Source: Verrucomicrobiales bacterium (GTDB lineage: Bacteria > Verrucomicrobiota > Verrucomicrobiae > Limisphaerales > UBA1100). Taken from it: DNA of 64,000 bases. Positions 38,171 through 46,151 of this stretch are shown here, one piece after another; positions within the stretch are counted from its first letter, which is position 1; every line of letters begins with the position of its first letter. The notes under the pieces were generated by a model. It saw nothing but the letters and a program-made list of their open reading frames with translations, searched no databases and had not been told where the DNA came from. Location of the stretch: positions 1 to 64,000 of the forward strand of contig PBLV01000006.1 of the NCBI GenBank assembly GCA_002721895.1. Reading direction: 5' to 3'. A program made the translations under genes and the position numbers.

Positions 38171-39277
38171 CTATTGGGCAATCCCCTTTTGGCAAGCCAA
38201 ACCTCTGTTTTTCCGTAGATTTTCAAAAGTCCCCTCTTCAATTGCCGCACGGATCTCCGTCATTAACCCTAAGTAAGAAGTCAAGTTATGTGCCGTGAGC
38301 AGCCGCTGCCCCAGAATCTCTTCCGCATGGATCAAGTGGCGCAAGTACGCCCGTGTGAATCGAATGCAACAGGGACATTCGCAATCCTCCTCAATCGGCC
38401 GAAAATCTTTCCGAAAGCGCGCCGCTTTCAAATTCAAATGCCCTCCACGCGTGTAGGCCGTACCATGCCGGGCGGCGCGGGTTGGCAGAACACAATCAAA
38501 CAAATCCACCCCCCGCGCCACCAGTTCCACCAACTGCGCCGGGGTTCCGAGCCCCATGGCATATCGGGGTTTCGACGCTGGAAATAACGGAGTCGATACC
38601 TCCGTCATGCGGAGCATTTCGTCCTCAGGCTCGCCCACGCTCAAGCCACCAATGGCAAATCCGTCGAAATCGAGCTTCACCAGGGCCGAGGCACAATCCC
38701 TGCGCAACCCATCAAACACCCCGCCTTGGCCGATGCCGAAAACCAACTGCCCCTCGGCGCGCGGCTGCTCCAGGCATGTCGCCGCCCAGCGCAGAGTCCG
38801 CTCCACGGCGGCAGATACCTCTGTCGCCGTAGCCGAATAGGGCGGGCAATCGTCAAAAACCATCGCCACATCGCTCCCCAAATCGCGCTGGATCTCCATT
38901 GCTTCGACAGGCCCCAAGAACAAAGGTGCCCCATCAATGTGGCTTTTGAATTCAACGCCGTTCTCCCGAATGCGGCGTATTTTAGACAAACTGAAAACCT
39001 GGAATCCGCCACTATCCGTCAGGATTGGGTGCGGCCAATCCATGAATTTGTGGAGTCCTCCCGCTGCCCGGATGACCTCCATGCCTGGCCGCAAATTCAA
39101 GTGGTATGTGTTGCCCAGAATCACTCGGGCACCCAAGTCGCGCAATTCACCGGGCGCCATTGCCTTAACGGTTCCTTGGGTCCCCACCGGCATGAACATG
39201 GGGGTTTCAATGATGCCCCTCTCTGTGGTCAACCGGCCCCGGCGCGCAGCGCCATCGGTCTTTAACAGTTCAAACAT
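38171..39277 (-). CDS. tgt: tRNA-guanine transglycosylase
   Basis: Tgt (368 aa) replaces guanine 34 of GUN-anticodon tRNAs with preQ1 in queuosine synthesis. The active-site region is ILTDSGGFQVFSLSKIR, with the nucleophile in the GVDLFDCVLPTRAARHG block, and the zinc site is CECPCC near 305. The start is ATG 39277, which overlaps the proS stop (TGATG); a GTG three codons upstream is less likely. It is the middle gene of proS-tgt-yajC. Confidence 0.97.
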   Translation of the reverse strand: MFELLKTDGAARRGRLTTERGIIETPMFMPVGTQGTVKAMAPGELRDLGARVILGNTYHLNLRPGMEVIRAAGGLHKFMDWPHPILTDSGGFQVFSLSKIRRIRENGVEFKSHIDGAPLFLGPVEAMEIQRDLGSDVAMVFDDCPPYSATATEVSAAVERTLRWAATCLEQPRAEGQLVFGIGQGGVFDGLRRDCASALVKLDFDGFAIGGLSVGEPEDEMLRMTEVSTPLFPASKPRYAMGLGTPAQLVELVARGVDLFDCVLPTRAARHGTAYTRGGHLNLKAARFRKDFRPIEEDCECPCCIRFTRAYLRHLIHAEEILGQRLLTAHNLTSYLGLMTEIRAAIEEGTFENLRKNRGLACQKGIAQ

Positions 39278-40980
39278 CAGAGGCACTCAAGGACACGGGC
39301 CACGGCTTCACTCACGGGAACGCCTTCCCTGCCACCCTCACGGCGGCAAGCTAGCTCCACTTCGCCCTTGTCGAGCGACCGGCTCCCCACGGCAATCCGA
39401 ACCGGAATCCCGATCAATTCTGAATCCTTGAACTTTGCGCCCGGGCGTTCCTCCCGATCATCCAGCAGCACATCAACCCCCTGCCCGCTCAATTCATCAT
39501 GAAGCTTCACCGCTGTCTTCATCACCTCCCCTTCGGGATCCACATCCAGCGCTGTCACGCAGACCGCAAAAGGCGCCACGCTCACTGGCCAAATGATTCC
39601 ATTTTCATCGTTGCTGTATTCAATGACCGCTTGCAAGGTACGCGTCACGCCGAGACCGTAACACCCCATCACCGGGGCACCCCGCTTTCCATCTTCGCTC
39701 AGGAAACTCAACTCCAAAGCTTCACTGTATTTCGTGCCGAGCTTGAACACATGCCCCACTTCGATGGCTCGCCTGATTTTCAACGGCTGCCCACATGCGC
39801 TCAACTCCCCTTCACGGACCGTGCGCAAATCCGCCCAACGAATTTCTCCCAAGTCTCGTTCCACGGAAACATTTCGAATGTGAAGGCCATCCTCGTTCGC
39901 TCCCGTTGTCATTCCCGCCGCGCCGCGCAACTGCTCATCAGCAATCACGGGAATTCCATTTACGCCGACCGCCCCCAAGCTGCCCGGCTGCGCGCCAAGT
40001 GCTTGTTGGATTTCCTCCGCGTTAGCCGCGCGGAATACCCCCGTGCCTAGTGCAACCGCAAGCTTAGCCTCGTTGGCTTCGTCATCTCCGCGCAACAAGG
40101 CAATCACCGGCTTGTCTTCAGCAATGAAAACCAGCGTCTTGATCTGCGCCTTTGCCGGAACGCAGAAGGGCTCCTGTGTTAAATCTTCAATCGTCTTCAC
40201 TCCCGGCGTCGCAAATTTCTCGATGGATCCCGTGCACTCCTTGGGCGTGGAAGCAGTTGGCCCCTGGCTATCCGCCTTTTCCACATTTGCGGCATACCCG
40301 CCATCCTCCGTGTAGGCCACCTCGCTTTCTCCTGTCTCTGCCGGGACCATGAACTCGTGCGAATGCTTCCCCCCCATCACTCCTGTGTCCGCTTCCACCG
40401 GAAACGCCTGGACACCCACGCGATCAAAAATCCGGACATAGGCGTTGTACATTTTCTGATAGCTGAGCATCGCCCCCTCATCTGTGCCATCGAAGCTATA
40501 GGCATCCTTCATGATGAACTCCCGCGCGCGCATCAGCCCAAAACGCGGTCGGATCTCATCGCGAAACTTGGTCTGGATCTGATAAAAATTCAACGGCATC
40601 TGCCGGTACGAATCAATCTCCGCAGCCGCAAGGGTAGTGATCACTTCTTCATGTGTCGGACCCAACAGCCACTCACGATTGCGGCTGTCCCGGACCTTGA
40701 ATAACACATCCGCAGCCTGTTCATAGCGCCCACTGGCCTTCCATATTTCTGGCGGCTGCACCGCCGGCATCAATACCTCCAAGGCACCCGCCCGATTCAT
40801 CTCCTCCCGCACGATGGCCTCAATTTTCCGTAACACGCGCAAGCCCAGCGGCAAGAATGTGTAAAGCCCGCCCGCAAGCTTGCGCACCAAACCGGCTCGC
40901 AGTAATAACTGATGCGACAATATCTCCGCCTCGGCGGGGGCCTCTTTCAGCGTGGGAATAAATGTCTCGCTCCAGCGCAT
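39277..40980 (-). CDS. proS: prolyl-tRNA synthetase, bacterial type
   Basis: ProS (567 aa) charges tRNA-Pro. The class II motifs are LRKLAGGLYTFLPLG near the start, motif 2 in TKFRDEIRPRFGLMRAREFI, and motif 3 near GCYGLGVTRTLQAVIE. A YbaK-like editing domain is inserted (residues 230-380, VNGIPVIADEQLRG region), and the anticodon domain ends in VPVSEAVARVLECL. The start is ATG 40980 (MRWSETFIPTLKEAPAEAEI). It lies 45 bp after the FAH-family gene and overlaps tgt. Confidence 0.96.
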   Translation of the reverse strand: MRWSETFIPTLKEAPAEAEILSHQLLLRAGLVRKLAGGLYTFLPLGLRVLRKIEAIVREEMNRAGALEVLMPAVQPPEIWKASGRYEQAADVLFKVRDSRNREWLLGPTHEEVITTLAAAEIDSYRQMPLNFYQIQTKFRDEIRPRFGLMRAREFIMKDAYSFDGTDEGAMLSYQKMYNAYVRIFDRVGVQAFPVEADTGVMGGKHSHEFMVPAETGESEVAYTEDGGYAANVEKADSQGPTASTPKECTGSIEKFATPGVKTIEDLTQEPFCVPAKAQIKTLVFIAEDKPVIALLRGDDEANEAKLAVALGTGVFRAANAEEIQQALGAQPGSLGAVGVNGIPVIADEQLRGAAGMTTGANEDGLHIRNVSVERDLGEIRWADLRTVREGELSACGQPLKIRRAIEVGHVFKLGTKYSEALELSFLSEDGKRGAPVMGCYGLGVTRTLQAVIEYSNDENGIIWPVSVAPFAVCVTALDVDPEGEVMKTAVKLHDELSGQGVDVLLDDREERPGAKFKDSELIGIPVRIAVGSRSLDKGEVELACRREGGREGVPVSEAVARVLECL

Positions 40981-41025
40981 GCGCGGACTATTGCGGGAAG
41001 CAGGCCGATGGGGAAAGCGTTTTCG

Positions 41026-41781
41026 CTATTTGACCGCGTTGCATAGCGGCGCCATGTCGCCGATGCGCACTTCTAGGCGGTCACCCGAATTGATGGGCCC
41101 CACCCCGCTCGGTGTGCCCGTCAGGATGATGTCCCCAGGCAACAACGTCATGTTTGTGCTGATAAAGCTCACCAAGTGTGAGCAATCGAAGATCAGTTGA
41201 CTGGTGTGCGAGTTTTGTCGCAACTGGCCGTTCTGGAAAAGCTGGATCGACATGTCATGCGGATCCACCTTGGTTTCCACATACGGCCCCAGTGGCGTAA
41301 ACGTATCGAACGACTTGGCTCGTGCCCATTGGCTCTCGCCCTGCTGGATCGTCCGATCACTGATATCCTGCGCCGCCGTGTAGCCGAAGATGTATCGCGT
41401 GGCCGCCGCCGGAGTCACGTTGCGAACCCGGCGCCCGATGACAATCGCCAGTTCCGCCTCGTAATCCACCCGGTGACTGGGAAACGGCACGTCAACTTTA
41501 CCACCATCCGGAATCAGGGAAGTCGGCGCCTTGAACCAAAACAAGGGCTGCTTCGGCACCTTGAGCTTGGACTCCTCCGCGTGGTCGGCGTAATTTAAAC
41601 CCACGGCAATGACCTTGGCCGGGTCCACGGGAGTCAACGTCCTCAGCCCTTTCGGTGGAATCGGCCGCTTGACGAAGGAAGGCGAACCAAAAACGTCCCC
41701 CTTCAATTTGTACAGTTTGCCATCGACGACCTTCGCGTGGAAAATATCCTCGCCCTTCTGGAAACGTCCAATAGCGGCCAT
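41026..41781 (-). CDS. fumarylacetoacetate hydrolase family protein
   Basis: A 251-aa FAH-fold enzyme. Blocks VIAVGLNYADHAEESK, DYEAELAIVIGRRVRNV and the C-terminal LLPGDIILTGTPSGVGPI with the metal-site EAELA are typical. These enzymes hydrolyse or decarboxylate C-C bonds of acylpyruvates and related compounds; the substrate cannot be assigned. The start is ATG 41781. It heads the long minus-strand run, and it is divergent from the S8 peptidase gene. Confidence 0.88.
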   Translation of the reverse strand: MAAIGRFQKGEDIFHAKVVDGKLYKLKGDVFGSPSFVKRPIPPKGLRTLTPVDPAKVIAVGLNYADHAEESKLKVPKQPLFWFKAPTSLIPDGGKVDVPFPSHRVDYEAELAIVIGRRVRNVTPAAATRYIFGYTAAQDISDRTIQQGESQWARAKSFDTFTPLGPYVETKVDPHDMSIQLFQNGQLRQNSHTSQLIFDCSHLVSFISTNMTLLPGDIILTGTPSGVGPINSGDRLEVRIGDMAPLCNAVK

Positions 41782-41888
41782 GGGCGGAGTTTATTAACAG
41801 CTTTTTCACAAGGGTCGCAAGGAAAATAAAAGACGAAAATAGTGACATTCCTTTGAATAAAGTCGCAAAATCGGAGGAATTGCGTTAC

Positions 41889-43265
41889 ATGTTTGGCATG
41901 CACCAACGTGTAATGGCAGCGATTCTTGCTTGCACCACACTATTGGCCAGCGGCGCGGATGCTCAAGCCCAGCTTCGGCAGACCCTTCAATGGAGGCGCG
42001 CCGCCAAAACTTTTGATGCCAATCTCACGGGCCACCCCTTGGTCAATGTTCTGGAAGACATCCGTCGGCAAACCGGCTGGGAGGTATTTTACGATCCCGG
42101 CCTCCGCATAAAGGTGGACGCAGAGTTCACCGGAAAGCGCCCCGGCGATGCTCTTAAGCTGATGCTGGGCAACACCCCCTACACACTGGCCCCCAGTATC
42201 AAGGGTGCAACCAAGCTCTACGTCTTTCGCTCAAACCGTAACCAAGCCACAGAACGCATCGAGGCTGGCAAGGACAAGGCTCGCCCCATCCCCAACGAGC
42301 TTATCCTTGTTTTGAAAAAGGGCCGGGATGGGAAGGCATTGGCGGCTCAATACAACGCGGACATCCTTGGCTTCATTGCCAGCCACAATGCCTATCGCCT
42401 TCGCTTTAAGGACGCAAAGGCCGCCGAACAGGCCAGAGCCCTGATTGAAGCCAATGGCGACTGGGGTGATGTGGATCACAATTACGCCGTCGAACGCCCC
42501 GAGGCCATTGAGCCCGTTCGCGGCGGCGCCGTGCCCGGCTTAAAGCTGAACCTCGAAAACTTGGGCAAAGGCAACGCGGTGATCATTGGCATGATCGACA
42601 CCGGCGTACAGGCCCAAGGTATGAGTCATGCGGAATTTCTCCTGCCCAGCATCGAGATTGCCGGGCAACCCGTCCATGACCCCAAGGTGCCCAGCCATGG
42701 CACCACGATGGCGGAAACCATGATCCGCGGCCTGTCCCAGTCAGGCATCGGCGCCAATGACCGCCCCGTGCAAATTCTGCCCGTCGACGTCTACGGCAGC
42801 TCCGAACTTACATCCACGTTTGATGTCGCCCGGGGAATAACCGCTGCGGTGAATGCCGGCGCGCCCATCGTCAACCTTAGCCTCGGGGGCACGGGAAACA
42901 GCGTCTTTCTGCACAATGTCATCAAGAACTGCCACGATCAGGGAGTCCTGTTCCTCGGTGCGGCCGGCAATGAGCCGGTCACCACGCCCACGTACCCCGC
43001 TGCATATCCGGAAGTCATGGCCATTACCGCTACCGATCGCACCGGCGGCATTGCCAGCTATGCCAACCGTGGTGACTTTATTGATGTGGCTGCTCCGGGC
43101 GCAACGCTGGTGAATTACGACAAAAAAAGTTGGCACGTCACCGGCACTTCCGCGGCTACAGCCTACATGGCCGGGGTGGCCGCCGGGCTGACTTCCCGCT
43201 CAAACAAATCCCCCACGCAGGTTGGCGAAGGCATCATCAATGTGATGGGCCTCAAGAAAAAATAA
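41889..43265 (+). CDS. secreted S8 subtilisin-like peptidase with STN-like N-terminal domain
   Basis: A 458-aa secreted protein (signal peptide MFGMHQRVMAAILACTTLLA). Residues 40-115 (LVNVLEDIRRQTGWEVFYDP, GLRIKVDAEFTGKRPGDALK) look like an STN domain, the short N-terminal domain of secretins and TonB receptors. A propeptide-like segment follows (135-205), then an S8 core with Asp237 (IGMIDTGV), His270 (SHGTTMAETMI), oxyanion Asn361 (GAAGN) and Ser421 (TGTSAATAYMAG). The start is ATG 41889; ATG 41898 is possible. The STN call is moderate, the protease firm. Confidence 0.85.
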   Translation: MFGMHQRVMAAILACTTLLASGADAQAQLRQTLQWRRAAKTFDANLTGHPLVNVLEDIRRQTGWEVFYDPGLRIKVDAEFTGKRPGDALKLMLGNTPYTLAPSIKGATKLYVFRSNRNQATERIEAGKDKARPIPNELILVLKKGRDGKALAAQYNADILGFIASHNAYRLRFKDAKAAEQARALIEANGDWGDVDHNYAVERPEAIEPVRGGAVPGLKLNLENLGKGNAVIIGMIDTGVQAQGMSHAEFLLPSIEIAGQPVHDPKVPSHGTTMAETMIRGLSQSGIGANDRPVQILPVDVYGSSELTSTFDVARGITAAVNAGAPIVNLSLGGTGNSVFLHNVIKNCHDQGVLFLGAAGNEPVTTPTYPAAYPEVMAITATDRTGGIASYANRGDFIDVAAPGATLVNYDKKSWHVTGTSAATAYMAGVAAGLTSRSNKSPTQVGEGIINVMGLKKK

Positions 43266-43616
43266 TCACCCCGCCGTGCGCCTTCGCACGGACACCCATT
43301 TGGCATCTGGGATGATAAATTTTTTCACCTCCACCGTTGCGGCCAACGCACCAAAATCACGGCACACACATTCGCCAATGTCGGCGGCAAGTTTTTCAAT
43401 CAACCGCCATTCACGGCCTTCGCCGAATTTTAACAATCTTTGGACCACGGCAAAATAGTCGATTGTGTCTTCAAGCATATCTGAGCAGGCCGCCTTGCCG
43501 AAGTCCCATTCCATATCAACCGTGAGCAACAGCCTCTGCTCCGTTTCCCGCTCTTCCCTCGGCACGCCGACCCGATAATGAACTTCAAGGTCACGAATGG
43601 AAATCACATCATTCAT
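43266..43616 (-). CDS. folB: dihydroneopterin aldolase family protein
   Basis: A 116-aa FolB-family protein that would convert 7,8-dihydroneopterin to 6-hydroxymethyl-dihydropterin in folate synthesis. The Glu-rich substrate block VGVPREERETEQRLLLTVDM, the RLIEKLAADIGECV helix and the C-terminal VEVKKFIIPDAKWVSV match the family. FolX-type epimerase cannot be excluded. The start overlaps the 3' end of the HAD-Nudix gene by 8 nt, so the two are surely cotranscribed. Confidence 0.85.
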   Translation of the reverse strand: MNDVISIRDLEVHYRVGVPREERETEQRLLLTVDMEWDFGKAACSDMLEDTIDYFAVVQRLLKFGEGREWRLIEKLAADIGECVCRDFGALAATVEVKKFIIPDAKWVSVRRRTAG

Positions 43617-44661
43617 CCAAAATCTCTTTCAGCAACGTTTGCGTAGGCTGGTTTAATTCCATATCCATCGCCGCCTTCGGGTACGCCCACAGACTTGCCT
43701 GTGCCTCATGGTTCAGGTGAACCGCCGTTTCACTGCCACATGAACAGGTGTAGTTAAGCAACAGAAAATGTTCGTTTCTGTAAAATTCCTTGGACTGGAT
43801 GCAGTCCTGTACCATCACAAATCGTACATCGAAAATATCAAGACCGGTTTCCTCCCTGAGTTCCCGAATCAATGCTGACTCCGCCGTTTCGCCCCAGTCA
43901 ATCTTGCCTCCCGGTATCCCCCACTTGTCCGACCATTTTCGGGTCTGAACCAGTAGGATCTGCCCCGCATCATTGAAAATCAGTGCCCCAACAGTAGCCA
44001 CGGGGCGTCGCGTTTCTGCTGCACCATTGGGAAGGCACATAGAATTTCTCTCGAGCAATTGCTGCAACTCCCCCAAATGCTCCACCACAATATTGGGGCG
44101 GGCCTTCCGAAGTTGAGCAAGGGTGTTATACCCCGTCAGGACCGCGCACGAGTGAATTTCTCCCGTGTGAGCCGTCTCGACATCATGCTGCATGTCGCCG
44201 ATGAAAACCGTTTCCTCCGGCAACAATTTGTTCTCGGCCAAGATGTCCCCGATTCTGGTCCGCTTGTCCATGACCCGGACGTACTCACGATCAAACGCAA
44301 AAGAAATTCGGGCTGATTGGGCTCGGTAATGATCCGGATGAATTGTACTCAAAAGAAACGTTCGCAGACCAGTCTCCTTGCAAAAGTTAAAAAACTCACG
44401 TGCGTGCGGCAGAGGCTCAATCCCTTTCTGCTCCTCAGCAAAGCTCTCCTTGTACCACTCCTCCAGTTGCTCCAATGGAATACCCGGGGTCATCCGGTCA
44501 TAGAACTCATCAAACGGCAGACTGAATTCAGCGCGAAATTCTTCAAGGGACATCTCGACCCGACCTGCTTTGGTAAAGGTGTAATTGGTCGCCCGCCAGA
44601 CTGCCGGGAGGTCATCCACTAATGTTCCCGACCAATCAAAGATCACATTCCGGATCGCCAT
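43609..44661 (-). CDS. HAD phosphatase-Nudix hydrolase fusion
   Basis: A 350-aa fusion. Residues 1-205 form a HAD domain: nucleophile Asp9 in FDWSGTLVDD, motif II FLLSTIHP (about 103), and motif IV FIGDMQHDVETA (about 153). The second Asp of the usual DxD is Ser11. Residues 215-350 form a Nudix domain with a perfect box from Gly252 to Leu274 (GKIDWGETAESALIRELREE). The start is ATG 44661, 1 bp after the MFS stop, and the stop overlaps folB. Nudix plus phosphatase are the two activities needed to turn dihydroneopterin triphosphate into dihydroneopterin, the substrate of FolB; that function is inferred from context. Confidence 0.88.
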   Translation of the reverse strand: MAIRNVIFDWSGTLVDDLPAVWRATNYTFTKAGRVEMSLEEFRAEFSLPFDEFYDRMTPGIPLEQLEEWYKESFAEEQKGIEPLPHAREFFNFCKETGLRTFLLSTIHPDHYRAQSARISFAFDREYVRVMDKRTRIGDILAENKLLPEETVFIGDMQHDVETAHTGEIHSCAVLTGYNTLAQLRKARPNIVVEHLGELQQLLERNSMCLPNGAAETRRPVATVGALIFNDAGQILLVQTRKWSDKWGIPGGKIDWGETAESALIRELREETGLDIFDVRFVMVQDCIQSKEFYRNEHFLLLNYTCSCGSETAVHLNHEAQASLWAYPKAAMDMELNQPTQTLLKEILDE

Positions 44662-44662
44662 C

Positions 44663-46093
44663 TCAATTTGTTGATGTCGCGGCCGCCTCCGGCGGATCAT
44701 CCTTTTTCGCGGGCTGAACCAATTTCACCCAAGCAAATATCCCGGCGAACACCGCCAGTACAGCGCAAAATAGATAGGGCAAAGCCGGCCAGATATCGAA
44801 AAGGCTCAGCGCAAAAATGGGGCCAATGATCCTAGCCAAGCTGCCCACGCTCTGCGTCACTCCCATCACTTCCCCCTGCTCATCTTCCGAAGCATTCAGT
44901 GAAATCAGCCCAAATGTTGGGGCTCGGTAAACTCCTGAAGCAATCGCAAACAACGCCAGCCCCGCCATCAGCCACCCCTCGCCTCTTGTTTGATCACAGA
45001 ATGGCAGGGCCGCAAGGCTTGCCCCGACTAGGATCAACCCCCCGTAGATCATTTTCTTTTCACCAAACATCTTCACCAGTCGGCCAATCAATCCACCCTG
45101 CACAATTGCGCCAATTACCCCGCAATATGCAAAGAGATAATAGGCGATTGTTTTAGTGTAATTCACCCGCCCGATGATTTCGCCGTCGGCCTTGTCTTGT
45201 TCCAACCTGCCTGAACGAGGCGCGACAAATTCCTCTCCGTTCCTTGTGGCAACAATATCTCCCGCCTTGACCTCCGTTCCATCCTTAATCATCCAATTAA
45301 CGGCCACGCCCGGCTTCGCCCGGATGACTTCTTCATACTTGAACATGCCTTCAATTCGCGCCTTTCCATCCTCTTTGCCCGCGCCAACAAAGAGCACCAC
45401 GAACGCGGACTCAAAGCTGGTAAAACAGAATGTCGCCATAAAAAAAATGCCCACCAGCAACCCCAGTTGTGGCCGCTTTAAAACTCGCGCCCATTGCTCC
45501 ATTCGCGGCAAGGGAGGGGACGGCTCCGAATCGGGCTTGCGACTTTCCCCGAGGATAAAAAACGCAAGCACGAGGTTGAATGCGCAAATGGATGCCGCTG
45601 TCCATCCTGGTCCGGCTGCCCCCCACCAGTCAGCGCTGACAGCGCCCAGTACGGGACCGAGAATAAACCCCATTCCAAACGCCATGCCGATGAGCCCCAT
45701 TCGCTTGGATCGGTCTTCTGGCGGTGAAACATCCGCGATATACGCGCTTGCCACAGAGAGATTGGCTCCGCAGATCCCCGCAAACAATCGCGACGCCAGC
45801 AGCATCCATAAATTCATTTGCACCGCTGCCAAGGCAAACAGGACGTAGGAAACTGAGGCTCCAAAAGTGCTGATTAACAAAACAGGCCGTCGCCCAATTC
45901 GGTCACTCAGCCTCCCCCATGCCGGCGCGAAAAGGAATTGCATGAGCGAATAGGAGGCTACAATCAGCCCCACCTCCCAGCCCGCCGCGCCAAATTCCAT
46001 CCCGTACTGCGGCAACACCGGCAGCACAATGCCAAACCCAATCAGGTCGATGAAGACCGTCAGGAATATGACCAGCAGGGAAGGTTTTCTCAT
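44663..46093 (-). CDS. MFS transporter with inserted hammerhead-like domain
   Basis: A 476-aa major facilitator of the TetA-like drug/H+ antiporter type. Motif A is GRLSDRIGRRPVLL (60-73), and motif C-like glycines GFILGPVLGA lie in helix 5. Between helices 7 and 8, residues 238-312 form an insert absent from TetA proteins; it includes AKPGVAVNWMIKDGTEVKAG and FVAPRSGRLEQDKADGEIIG, a pattern of biotinyl/lipoyl hammerhead folds. By MFS topology this loop faces outward. Substrate unknown. The gene lies 1 bp before the HAD-Nudix fusion on the same strand. Confidence 0.85.
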   Translation of the reverse strand: MRKPSLLVIFLTVFIDLIGFGIVLPVLPQYGMEFGAAGWEVGLIVASYSLMQFLFAPAWGRLSDRIGRRPVLLISTFGASVSYVLFALAAVQMNLWMLLASRLFAGICGANLSVASAYIADVSPPEDRSKRMGLIGMAFGMGFILGPVLGAVSADWWGAAGPGWTAASICAFNLVLAFFILGESRKPDSEPSPPLPRMEQWARVLKRPQLGLLVGIFFMATFCFTSFESAFVVLFVGAGKEDGKARIEGMFKYEEVIRAKPGVAVNWMIKDGTEVKAGDIVATRNGEEFVAPRSGRLEQDKADGEIIGRVNYTKTIAYYLFAYCGVIGAIVQGGLIGRLVKMFGEKKMIYGGLILVGASLAALPFCDQTRGEGWLMAGLALFAIASGVYRAPTFGLISLNASEDEQGEVMGVTQSVGSLARIIGPIFALSLFDIWPALPYLFCAVLAVFAGIFAWVKLVQPAKKDDPPEAAATSTN

Positions 46094-46151
46094 GGGACTC
46101 GTGGCGGCGCGGACGTTAGCCCAACAACCACCGCCCGGTTAAGGAGAAAAT

